This document shows, piece after piece, positions 1-12,200 of a stretch of DNA of 64,000 nt. This DNA is from Manihot esculenta. Its lineage: Eukaryota > Streptophyta > Magnoliopsida > Malpighiales > Euphorbiaceae. The notes beneath the pieces are model-generated. The model saw only the letters and a list, made by a program, of their open reading frames with translations, did not search any database and was not told where the DNA came from. The first letter of the stretch is position 1; each line of letters opens with the position of its first letter. The stretch lies in NCBI RefSeq assembly GCF_001659605.2, contig NC_035164.2, positions 16,082,295-16,146,294 on the forward strand, read 5' to 3'. A program made the position numbers and the translations under genes.

Positions 1-67
1 ATTTGATTGGATATGGTGTCCGTTTTTCCTAATCTAGTATCAAATGATTTTCTGAAATAGCTTGCAG

Positions 68-270
68 ATACACAAAAACATGCAGATATAGCAGCGAAGC
101 TTGCAGTGGTCGATTATGACTTGGAAAATCTAGAACCTCCCATTTTAACTGTAGAAGAGGCTGTGAAGAGGTCTAGCCTTTTTGAGATACCTCCAGTGCT
201 CTATCCCAAACAGGTTGGTGATTTCTCAAAGGGAATGGCTGAAGCTGATCACAGGGTTCACTCTGCGGAG
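68..270 (+). CDS. AO: Aldehyde oxidase exon (first in window)
   Basis: Acceptor CAG ends at 67 and donor GT starts at 271. The exon begins inside a codon whose first base is in the previous, unseen exon. It encodes the linker and start of the Mo domain, including KLAVVDYDLENLEPPI and YPKQVGDFSKGMAEADH. It ends in phase 0 after GAG (Glu). The next intron is only 145 bp. Confidence 0.92.
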
Positions 271-3200
271 GTATTTTTTCACCCCTAGAAGGCCTAAAAA
301 GATTCCTCTCATTTTGGAGGCACAACTAAAATTGCTTAATTAATTACTTTCTAGTATTATCTTTCAGCACTGGGAATTATACTTATTGCACTTCCTACTG
401 ATCTATGCCATTCAGATAAAACTTGGGTCACAATATTATTTCTATATGGAGAATCAGACTGCTCTTGCTGTTCCTGATGAAGACAATTGCATGGTGGTTT
501 ACAGTTCAATTCAATGCCCTGAGCATGCACAGGTTGCGATTGCAAAATGTCTTGGTGTCCCTGAACACAATGTGCGTGTGCTTACAAGAAGGGTTGGAGG
601 AGGTTTTGGTGGAAAGGTCATGAAATCTATGTTGGTAAGTATCTTTTTGTACACTTCTCCATATTTCAACATGATAATTACTTCATTATAAAAGAAGCAT
701 ACAATCTCTTCATGTAATTTCACAATGATGGAATTGTGTATAAATCGTCTTTGTAAAGAGCCATATGGATCTATCAGTGGAATTGAGCTTACTAGTTTTG
801 TTACTAGTCTTGCCACAGTTTTCAGTCTGAAATTGAAATTTTCTAAATGCTCGAGTTAAAACTGAGAGTTCACTTCCTACACAAGCTTTGAACAAGACAG
901 ATGGTGATATAAAGTGGCCTACCCCTTAAATTCTTTTCCATCCAAAATGTTTTTCTTTTAATGCTGATAATAAACAGTATATTGTATTTGCTTTGACACT
1001 GAAAGCAAATACTCACTGCTGGTTTAATAGATGCATTCAGATATGTGTTGGGAGGATTGACTGAGCTTCTCTCTACTGTTGTTGATAGAATATTGTTTAA
1101 TTGTCTCCCTGTATCCTTTACCCAGTGGAATGACAGACAAGGATCCATATTGTTAACCACAACTAGATTGGAATACTAATTAGTTGAGTTGAGTACAATA
1201 TTCATTTATAGAGAACTTACCAATTTAAAATTTTGAATCTTGTTTAAGGCCTGCAATAGGTCTGGAGAAATCTTTTTGTTGGAGTAAATTTTCTTCCTTT
1301 TTGCATCTGTCATCTAATTAACTTACTGTTTTGCATGGTCCTGGTTCAAACTTTTAGTGGCAATCAATGTTGGACTCCTTGATTTGATTAACACATCTCG
1401 TATCCTCTATTCTTCCTAGAAGAAAGGTGAAAAATGAAAACCACATGTGAACCGAATTATTATGCTATGTTGGAGCAACATTTCTTCCCTCTATTTCGCA
1501 TGATTCATTTAGCAAGGAAAAATTTCAAATGAATTCTAATAAAATCATATATGATTTCGTTTCCTTTAAAAATAAAATTGTCAGTTAAAAATTAAATGAA
1601 TTCATCAATACAAACAAGAAATTTGATAAAAAAGAAATGAATTGAATTTTTGTGAAATTTTTTATTCTGAAGAATTTTGGAGTATTCTTGTATTTCACTC
1701 TTAATCTTTACAAGTAATTTACATGATTATTTATATACAAAGAATTATAACTAAAGAGGAAGCAAATAATAAAAATAATTACAGGGATAATTAAAGATCC
1801 TAATTTATGCCTAGAATCCGTAATCAAATCATATCACTAGAAATCAGCAGATAAGTCAACACTCCTCCTTAAGTTGGTGCATAGATATCGAACATGCCAA
1901 ACTTGCAAATCATATCACAGAGTAACAACACTTTGTTGAGCAACAACACTTTGTTTTTTGCTCCTTTATAGGTGATAAGGTTCCCTCCCACAACTATGTA
2001 GTAGCCAGAGGTGGATCTCTTGTCATTAAGAGATCCTACCCAATTTGCATCTATAAAAGTTTCAATTCGGAGGTGACCATGTTTGGAGTAAAGAAGCCCT
2101 TTCTCTAGTGTAGACTTTAAGTATCTTAAAATGTGAAGGACGGCCTGTATATGAGTCTTACGAGGGTCATGTATGAATTTGACTGACTAGGCTAACAACA
2201 TAGGCTATATCTGGTTGAGTTTGTGAGAGATAAATCAACCTCCTTACCAATCTCTGGTATCTTCCAATATCTACAGACGCACCAGTTCTTGCTTACATCT
2301 TGTAATTACTTTTAATGGGAGATTTTTTGTTGGTATACACCCTGTTAAATTTGTGGTAGACCTAACTCACCCCAAAAGCTAGTTCAAGGGGGAGGAGTGC
2401 CTATGGCCCATATAAGAGGCGCATTACCCCTTTCCACAACTGATGTGAGATTCAACACACCTCAACATACCAGTTTTTCTAAAATATCCAGAATATACTT
2501 TTTTGGAGAGATAAAGATCTCTTTTTCTGATATGGCCACCTATTGATTAATATAGAAGGTTTCTAATTAGGAAGATTCAAATGTTTGAGATTATAATTAG
2601 GCTTGATTTAAGAGATTTTATTCTTATTATAAAGATTTCTAATTTAGATTGATTTTTTGTGTATAAATACTCAAACCTTGTAAAGATCAATTCTATTGGA
2701 ATAGAATAAAAAATTCCTCCCAAAATTCTTCATGGTATCAGAGATTTTTTCCTGATTTTATGGTTTAGATTCAATATTTCTCTTAGGGTTTCTAAAACCC
2801 TTGAAGATTTTTGGGAAAATTTAGAGAATTCTTGTATTTCACTCTTAATCTTTACAATTGGTTTATATGACTATTTATACACAAAGAATTATATATAAAC
2901 AGGAAGCAAATAATCAAATAATAATTACAGAGATAATTAAGGATCCTAATCAAATCAAATCATATCCTTAGAATTAGTTAGGATCAACAAATAAGTCAAC
3001 ACTCCCCCTTAAGTTGGTGCAAAGATGTCGCACATGCCCAACTTGCAAATCAAATTATGGTAGATCTTGTTGTTGAGCCCTTTAGTAAACACATCTGCAA
3101 GTTACCTAGTAGAAGTTACATGAACTAGGCTCAAGACACCGTCTGTTAATTTTTCTTTAATGAAGTGCCGATCAATTTCAATGTGTTTCGTCTGGTCATG

Positions 3201-6200
3201 TTGGATTGGATTTTGTACTATACTTATAGCAGGTTTATTGTCACAATACAAAGTTATCTTGCCTCTCTTGAGCAACCTCAACTCCTCCAATAACTTCTGT
3301 AACCATAAGAGTTCACACACACCTTGGGCCATTGCTCTGTATTCTGCTTCAGCACTTGACGGAGCAACAACACTTTGTTTTTTGCTCCTCCAGGTGACAA
3401 GGTTCCCTCCCACAACTGTGCAGTAGCCAGAGGTGGATCTCCTGTCATCGAGAGATTCTGCCCAATCTGCATTTGTAAAAGCTTCAACTCGGAGATGACC
3501 ATGTTTGGAATAAAGATGCCCTTTCCCTAGCGCAGACTTTAGGTATCTTAAGATGCGAAGTACAGCCTACATATGAGTCTTGCGAGGGTCATGCATGAAT
3601 TGGCTGACTAAGCTAACAGCATAGGCTATATCCGGTCGAGTGTGTGAGAGATAAATCAACCTTCCTACCAATCTTTGGTATCTTCCAATATCCACGGACT
3701 CACCAGTTCCTGCTTCCAGCTTGTGATTACTTTCAATGGGAGATTCTACTGGTTTACACCCCATCATACCAGTTTCTTCCAAAAGATCCAGAATGTACTT
3801 TCTTTGGGAAATAAAAATTCCTTTTTCTGATCTAGCCACCTCGATACCTAGGAAATATTGCAATTTTTCTACATCTTTGATTTCAAATTCCTGAGCTAAC
3901 ACCTCTTTAGTTCAGCCATTTCCTCTTTGTCATTGCCTGTCACCACCATATCATCACCATAAACAATAAGAAGGGTGATCTTACCCTTGTGATGTTTGAT
4001 AAATAAAGTGTGATCAGCATTGCTTTGTTGGTAACCAAAGGACATCATGGCTCTGCTAAACCTGTTAAACCAAGCTCTGGGAGATTGTTTGAGCCCATAC
4101 AAAGCCTTTTTTAACATGCATACCTTTCCTTGTGTCTTCTCATCAGCGAACCCAGGAGAAATTTTCATGAACACTTCTTCCTCTAAATCTCCATGGAGAA
4201 AAGCATTCTTCACATCAAACTGTTGTAAGCCCCAGTCCAAGTTGGCAGCGCAGGATAACAGAACTCTGATTGAGTTCATTTTTGCAACTGGGGCAAATGT
4301 CTCTTGGTAATCCACTCCATAGGTTTGGGTGAATCCTTTAGCAACCAATCTGGCCTTAAACCGTTCAATTGTGCCATCAGCTTTGTGTTTCACTGTGAAC
4401 ACCCATTTACAGCTAACGAGTTTCTTCCCAGGTGGGAGAGTGACAAGCTCCCAAGTCTCATTTTTAGCCAATGATTTCATCTCTTCAATTATTGCTTTCT
4501 TCCATTTAGGATCTGCAAGAACTTTCTTCCAATTCTGTGGAATAGACACAGAGGAAATAGACAAGGCAAAGGCTCTATGGGAAGGAGATAAGGATTCATA
4601 AGAAACAAAGTTAGAAATAGGGTGTTTAGTACAAGATCTGACCCCTTTTTTTTGTGCAATAGGTTTATCTAAGTCATTGAAGCATTCAAGAATTGTGGGT
4701 AACTCACCAGAAGAAAGAGTTGTGGGTAACTCACCAGGAGAAGATTCTTGACTCTGAGTAGACTGCATAATGGCTTCTTCTGCGTTGTCTCTCCTCGAAT
4801 ACCTTCTCAAATCTAACTTGTCCAAATGACCAATTCTCTCTCCGTGATTGGACATCTCCCCCTGTCTACTAAAACTCAAACTTTCTAGTTGAACCATATC
4901 ATTCAGAATCACAGAATTCGAGATCACCTCTTCTTGCTCATTATTCTCCCCCTAAAGAGGTGAGTGGGTGGTACTGAAGTAGGGTTCAGTTTCTCGGAAG
5001 GTAACATCCATACTGACTAGGTATTTTCTAAAGGGAGGATGATAACACTTGTATCCCTTCTGTGTTGGAGAATACCCAACAAACACACATTTAAGGGCCT
5101 TAGGGTCCAATTTCCCTGTCGTCTTAGTATGGACAAAGCAAACACACCCAAATATTTTTGGTGGAACAACGTATGAATTCTTTCCTTGTAGAACCGCCAA
5201 AAGACTCATAAAGTCAAGGGTCTTGAGAGGCATTCTATTGATAAGATAAGCAGATGCAAGGATTGCATCTCCCCAATATGCTTTGGGTAGATTCATGGTG
5301 AATATAAGAGATCGAGCTATCTCCAATAGATGCCTATTTTTCCTCTCAGCAACGCTATTTTGAGCATTAGTATAAGGACAACTAGTCTGGTGTACTATCC
5401 CATTACTCTCCAAATAACCAGGACTGTCGCTACCCGGTCCTGGTACTGGCGGTGAGAGGAGGAAAGACTCCTAGATGGGTTAGCACAAAAAAAAAGGTAG
5501 ATCTAGGGTTTTGAAACCCTAAAGAGGAAAAAATTGAATTTGAATCCTAAAATCAGGAAAAAGCTCTTATACCATGAAGATTTTTGGGAAAATTTGGAGA
5601 ATTCTTGGATTTCACTCTTAATCTTTACAATTGGTTTATATGACTATTTATACACAAAGAATTATATCTAAACAGGAAGCAAATAATCAAATAATAATTA
5701 CAGAGATAATTAAGGATCCTAATCAAATCAAATCATATCCCTAGAATCAGTTAGGATCAGCAAATAAGTCAACAACTCTAAATCTACCTTTTTGGTACTA
5801 TACTATCCAAGAATCTTTTTCATCTCACTGCCGCCACCAGCAGGGTCATCGGACCATCGCCGGCTAGTCATCCAGCTCCGACGCTTAAAAGCCACGCGCG
5901 TGAGGCTCACGCGCTCTCGCAAGATTCTACATCTTTTCTATGCGCCAGTGCGTGTGATATTTTCCAGTGGTCTTTTTCGACGACGATCCTTTCCTGTAGA
6001 CTTGCCTTCAAGTTGCGCCTCTGACCTGTGTGAACCCGTGACTTGGATCACCTTTTTCCGACGTAGGAGACGTTTTCTGGTGGTTTTTCCGACAGTGATC
6101 CTTTCCAGCAGACTCGCCTTTAAGTTATGCTTCTAATCTACTGGACCTGTGCCTTTTTTGCCGGTGAACGTAATTCTTTCTTCAATAACAATAATTTTTC

Positions 6201-9200
6201 ACTATTTTTTACAGAAAAATGGTGGTTTTTCTCGAAATGGCAATGACTTATATGAGTAATATAAGAGCTTCTGATAATGCTTTTGTTTCGTCTCTTGATC
6301 TGCTCTATGGATTATTGATTATAGTGCAAATAGACAAATGATGGGCTCCTCTGAAGACTTCCTTAATTATCTTCCATGTCTACAAAAAGACAATGTCAGA
6401 ATTGCAGATGGTTCTTCCATTCTTTTATCTGGAACCGGTTTTATTGTTTGTACTCTAAATATCAAGCTATCCTCTGTTCTTCATGTTCCTTGTTTTTCTG
6501 TTAATCTTTTATCTGTTAGTGCTCTCAACAAAGTACTTAACTATAAAATTAAATTTTTTTTCTGACCATAGTGTTATTTAGGACCTTCAAACTGGGAAGA
6601 GACTTGGCAATGGTAGATTGTATGATGGCTTATATATGTTAGAAGGGAATCTGAGTTTGAATTCACCTTGGGCTCTTTTTGAAAGAAATCAGGATGTCAA
6701 CCAGGAAATCATACAGTGGCATCGACGGTTAGGACACCCATCCTTCATTGTTTTAGAGAAACTTTATATTGATTTATTTTTCAAGGCTCAATGTGGTTCT
6801 TTAGTTTGTGATGCTTGTGAATATGGTAAGCATACAAGAACCTTTATCCCTCCAATAACAATAGGAGTACAATTCCTTTTGTGGCTATCTATTCTAATGT
6901 TTAGGGACCTACTCAAATGGTCTCACTATCCGGTAATCGTTGGTTTGTTACTTTTATTGATTGTTACACTCGTATGACTTGAGTTTATTTGATAAAGGCA
7001 AAGAGTGATGTGCCTTTTTGCTTTCAATCTTTTCACAAGATGATTTGTACTCAATTTGATACTAAGATAAAAAGTTTTGAGAACAGATAATGGTACAGAG
7101 TACATGGATGCCTGTTTTTCTACCCAAAATAGTGTTGCTGAAAGAAAAATTAGACACCTGTTGGAAGTAGCCTGATCTCTCCTTTTCACCATGAACCTTC
7201 CAAAAACCTATTGAGGAGATGCAGTCTTAGCCACAGCTTATCCCATAAATAGAATGTCTCTCAAAGTTCTTGCCTTTAAAAGCCCTTTAGAGCTGCTACA
7301 AGGGAAAAATGCTTATATTGTTTCATCAAAGGTGTTTGGATGCACGTGTTTTATTTATATTAGGACAGGTGGGAAGCTCGATCCGAGGGCTATTAAATGT
7401 GTGTTTGTTAGATACTCTCCCACAAAGAAGGGTTACAAGTGTTATCATTTTTCATCTAGAAAATACTTTGTTAGTATGGATGTTACATTTAGAGAGACTG
7501 AACCTTACTTCAATACTACCCCATCACCTCTTCAGGGGGAGGACAATGAGAGAGAAGAGATGATTCCTAGTCCAATAACTTTAGAACGTTTTACTCTAGA
7601 GGAGACTACTATACAGGAGAGACTATTGGTGATGAGGAGACTATTATACAGGGAGAGACTATTGGTGAATAAATTGGGCGTTTGGATAAACTAGATTTAA
7701 GGAGATACTCAAGAAGAGACAAAATAGAAGCAGAAAAAGTCATTGTGCAGCTTACTCAATGTCATGAATCTTCCTCTTCTCCATCTGGTGAGTAATCCCT
7801 AAACCTTGAGCCCTTTGATGATATAAATAAACCAATTGCTCAAAGAAAAGGAGTTAGATTTTGCATAAAGCACTCCATTTCTAACTTTCTCTCTTATGAT
7901 TCTTTGTCTCCATCTTATAGAGCCTTTGCCTTGTCTATTTCCTCTGCGTCTATTTCACAATATTGGAAGGAAGCTCTTGCAGATTCTAAATGGAAGGGAG
8001 CAATGATTGAAGAGATGAAAGTACTAGCAAAAAATGAGACTTGAGAACTTGTCACTCTCCCACCTGGGATGAAATTTGTTGGCTGCAAATGGGTATTCAC
8101 TATGAAATACAAAGAAAATGGATCAATTGAAAGACTCAAGGCTAGATTAGTGGCTAAGGGATACACTCAAACCTATGAGTGGATTAACCAAAAGACATTT
8201 GCCCCTATTATCAAAATGAACTGAATCAGAGTATTGCTATCTTGTGCTGTCAACCTTGACTGGGATCTCCAATAATTTGATATGAAAAACGCATTCCTCT
8301 ATGGAGACTTGGAGGAGGAAGTGTATATGGAAATCCCTCTTGGATTTGCTGATGAAGAAACACAAGAAAAGGTGTGCAGGCTAAAGAAGGCTTTGTATGG
8401 GCTGAAGCAGTCACTTAGAGCTTGGTTTGATCGATTTAGTACAGCGATGATTTCATTTGGCTATCAACAGAGCAATGTTGACCTTACCCTATTTATCAGA
8501 CGTCATAAGGGTAAAATTACTCTTTTTATAATCTATGTTGATGGCACAGTAATGACAGGGGATGACACTGAAGAGATAACTCGGCTGAAAAAGCTTTTGG
8601 CTTAGGATTTTCAAATTAAAGATGTAGGAAAACTACAATATTTTTTGGGAATCAAGGTTGGCAAATCAAAGAAGGGAATCTTTATTTTTCAGGGAAAATA
8701 CATTCTAAATCTTTTAGAAGAAACTGATATGTTAGGTTGCAAACCAGCAGAAATTCCCATTCAGAGCAATCACAAGCTACAAGCAAGGATTGGTGAATCA
8801 GTAGATATGGGGAGATATCACAGGTTGGTAGGCAAACTGATTTATCTTTCGCATATTTGACCAGACATAGTATATGCAGTCAGCTTAGCCAGTCAGTTTA
8901 TGCATAATCCTCGTAAGTCTCACATGCAAGCTGTTGTTCGCATTTTGCAATAATTGAAGTCTGCTCCTGGAAAATATCTCCTATTCTTTAAATACGGTCA
9001 TCTTCATATACATTCATTCACAGATTCAGATTGGATTGGATCCCTTGATGATAGAAGGTCGACTAGTGGTTACTATACACTTATGAGAGGAAACCTTATC
9101 ACTTGGAGAAGCATAAAGCGAAGTATTATTGCTCGATCAAGTCCTAAGGCGAGAGATGGCACAAGGTGTTTGTGAACTCCTATGGTTGCAAAGATTGCTG

Positions 9201-12200
9201 GAGGAATTGAAACTATTGGAGAAGAACAAACTCCTCTTGTGCTGTGACAACAAAGCTGCTATCAGTATAGGTCACAATCCGGTTCAATATGACCGAAGGA
9301 AGCACATAGAGATTGATCAACACTTCATTAAAGAGAAGTTAATAAATGGTGTCTTGAGGTTAGATCATGTGACTTCTAATGAACAGCTAGCTGATATGTT
9401 TACCAAGTGATCAGCAACAAGACCTATTATACCTTGGTTTGCAAGTTGGGCATGTGTGATATCTATGCACCAACTTAAGGGGGAGTGTTTGACCAATATA
9501 GAAGGTTTCTAATTAGGAAGATTCAAAACTTTGGAATCCTAATTAGGCTTGATTTAAGAATTTTATTCTTATTGTAAATTTTACTAATTTATGTTGATTC
9601 TTTGTGTATAAATACTCAAACCTTGTAAAGATCAATTTAATTGGAATAGAATAAAAAATTCCTCCTAAAATTCTTCACCACCTCAATACCTAGGAAATAT
9701 TAAAGCTTTTCTAGATTTTTTATTTCAAATTCTTGAGCCAACAACCTTTATAGTTGAGCCATTTCCTCTTTTTCATCACCTGTCACTATTATATCATCAA
9801 CATATACAATAAGAAGGGTGATCTTACTCTCATGATGTTTAATAAACAGTGTGATCAGTATTGCACTGTTAGTAACCAAATGATATCGTAGCTCTGCTAA
9901 ACCTGTCAAATCAAGCTCTGGGAGATTATTTTACCCTATATAAAGCCTTTTTTAATTGGCACACCATTTCTTGTGTCTTCTCATCAACAGACCTAGGAGG
10001 GATCTCCATGAACACCATTTCAACTAATTCTCCATGGAGAAATACATTCTCCACATCAAACTGTTGTAAATCCCAGTCTAAGTTGGCTGCAAGATAACGG
10101 GACTCTGATTGAGTTCATTTTTGCAACTAGAGCAAATGTCTCTTGATAATCTACTCTATAGGTTTGGATGAAACTTTTAATAGCCAATCTGGCCTTAAAC
10201 CATTCAATTGTGCCATCAGCTTTGTGTTTCACTATGAATACCCACTTACAGCCAACAAGTTTCTTCCCTGGTGAGAGAGAGATAAGCTCCTATGTCTCAT
10301 TTTTTTCCAGTGCTTTCATCTCTTCAATCATTGCTCCTTCCATTTAAGATCTGCGAGAGCTTTCTTCCAATCCTGTGGAATAGACAAGGCAAAGACTCTA
10401 TAGGAGGGAGATAAAGAATCATAAGAATAAAGTTAAAAATAGGGTGTTTGGTATAAGATCTAACACCTTTTCTTTGTGCAATAGGATTATCTAAATCATT
10501 GGAGCATTCAAGAGTTGTTGTTAATTCACTAGAAAAAGATTATTGACTCTGAGAACGCTGCATAATGGCTTTTTCTGCCTTGTCTCTCCTCGAATACCTT
10601 CTTAAATCTAACTTGTCCAAACGTTTAATTCTCTCCCCCTGATTAGACGTCTCTTCCTATCCACTAGAACTCTTCCTCTGAACCATATCATTCAGAATCA
10701 CAAAATTTGATATTACTTTCTCTTGCTCATTATTCTTCTCCTGAAAAGATAACTGGGTGGTTCTGAAGTAAGGTTAAATTTCTCTAAAGGTAACATCCAT
10801 ACTGACAAAATATTTCCTAGACGGAGGGTGATAACACCTGTATCCCTTCTGTATCGAAGAATACCCAACAAATACACATTTAAGGATCTTAGGGTCTAAC
10901 TTTCCCACCGTCCTAGTATGGACAAAGTAAAGACACCCAAATACTTTTGGTGGAACAATGTATGAATTCCTTCCTTGTAGAATCTCCAAAGGACTCATAA
11001 AATCAAGGCTTTAAGGGGCATTCAATTGATAAGATAAGCAGATACAAAGACTGCATCTCTCTAATATGCTTTGGGTAGGTTCATGGTGAACATAAGATAT
11101 TGAGCTACCTCCAATAGATATTTGTTTTTTCTTTTAGCAACACCATTTTGTGTACTAGTATAAAAATAACTTGTGTGGTATATTATCCCATTGGATTCCA
11201 AATAAGTAGAAAACATACTATCCATATATTCTCTTCTAGTGTCAGTTCTCAAAATTTTCACCTTAGTATCAAATTTAGTACAAATCATCTTGTGAAATGT
11301 TGAAAATAAGAAAAGACATCACTTTTAACTTTAATAAAATATACCCAAGTTATTCGAGTGCAACAATCAATAAAAGTGACAAACTATCGATTACTAGATA
11401 AGGAGACAATTTGAGTACGCCTCCAAACATCAGAATGAATAGTCACAAAAGGAATTTGGCTTTTATTATGACTCAAAGGATAGGAGGTTCTAGTATGCTT
11501 AGCATACTCACAATCATTATAAAATAAAGAATCAAACTAAGTTCTAGCAAACAAACTAGGATAAAGTTTTTCTAAGACAAAAAATTATTGATGCCTTAAC
11601 CGCTTGTGCCACTGTATTATTTCCTTATTGACATCCTTATTTTTTTCAAAACAGGTTTGAAATATCTAAGAACTTAGATCACCTTTCAATATGTATAAGC
11701 TATCATGTAGTCTACCATTATCAATCCTCTTTCCTATGAAAAGATCTTGAATAACACAATGATTAAGAAAGAATTCAATTTAACAGTTAAGAGCATTGGT
11801 GATAGCTCTAACAGATAAAAGGTTAACAGGAAAACGGGGAACATGAAGGACAAATGATAATTTAATATTGGATGCACAAATAATAGAGCATGTTCTGGAT
11901 ATAGGAGTAAAGAGCCATCAGCAATTCTGACACTGTCTTTGGTTAGAGAAGGAAAATAATTTAGAAAGTATTTAGAAGAGCCTATCATGTATCTTTTCGC
12001 AACAGAATCAATAATCCATGGAACAATATCAAGGGATGAAGCATTACCTGACTTTACAAAGTTAGATGTGGCACTTGAGGAGGAAGAAGTTTCAATATGA
12101 GACAGGAGGCGCTTGAGACTCTGAATTTCATTAAAGGAAAGGAACTCAGCAGCTGTTGTCTCCTTAAAGGGCTCCTCCACAGGTTCTGCTAAATTAGCTT

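Larger units (their letters stand above)
2802..5774 (-). mobile_element. Copia element C (youngest of nest), internally deleted
   Basis: Minus-strand element inserted in the leader of copia B. LTRs 2802-3001 and 5575-5774 are 200 bp each and about 97% identical by eye. The PBS complement GCTCTTATACCA lies at 5563-5574; a C-rich PPT complement follows 3001. Flanks ACCCT (2797-2801) and ACTCT (5775-5779) differ by one base. Only about 2.57 kb lies inside. Gag, protease and the N-terminal integrase are missing, with a junction near 5415-5420 where integrase reading stops at LESNG. Confidence 0.88.
2541..9677 (+). mobile_element. Copia element B (gag-less), inserted in copia A
   Basis: Plus-strand element with 192-bp LTRs (2541-2732 and 9486-9677), a PBS at 2733-2744 (TGGTATCAGAGA) and a PPT (TTAAGGGGGAG) ending at 9485. 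The perfect target duplication CCACC lies at 2536-2540 and 9678-9682, and the flanks rejoin copia A pol exactly. It was later split at 2801/5775 by copia C. From a leader of about 500 bp (2745-2801 plus 5775-6220) it passes directly into the protease region; no gag is seen. All coding parts carry stops. Confidence 0.88.

Noticed and set aside
5792..6136. 114-codon plus-strand open frame before copia B protease
   Set aside because: Arg/Ser/Phe-rich leader sequence of copia B without a Gag motif. The similar leader of copia D does not keep this frame.
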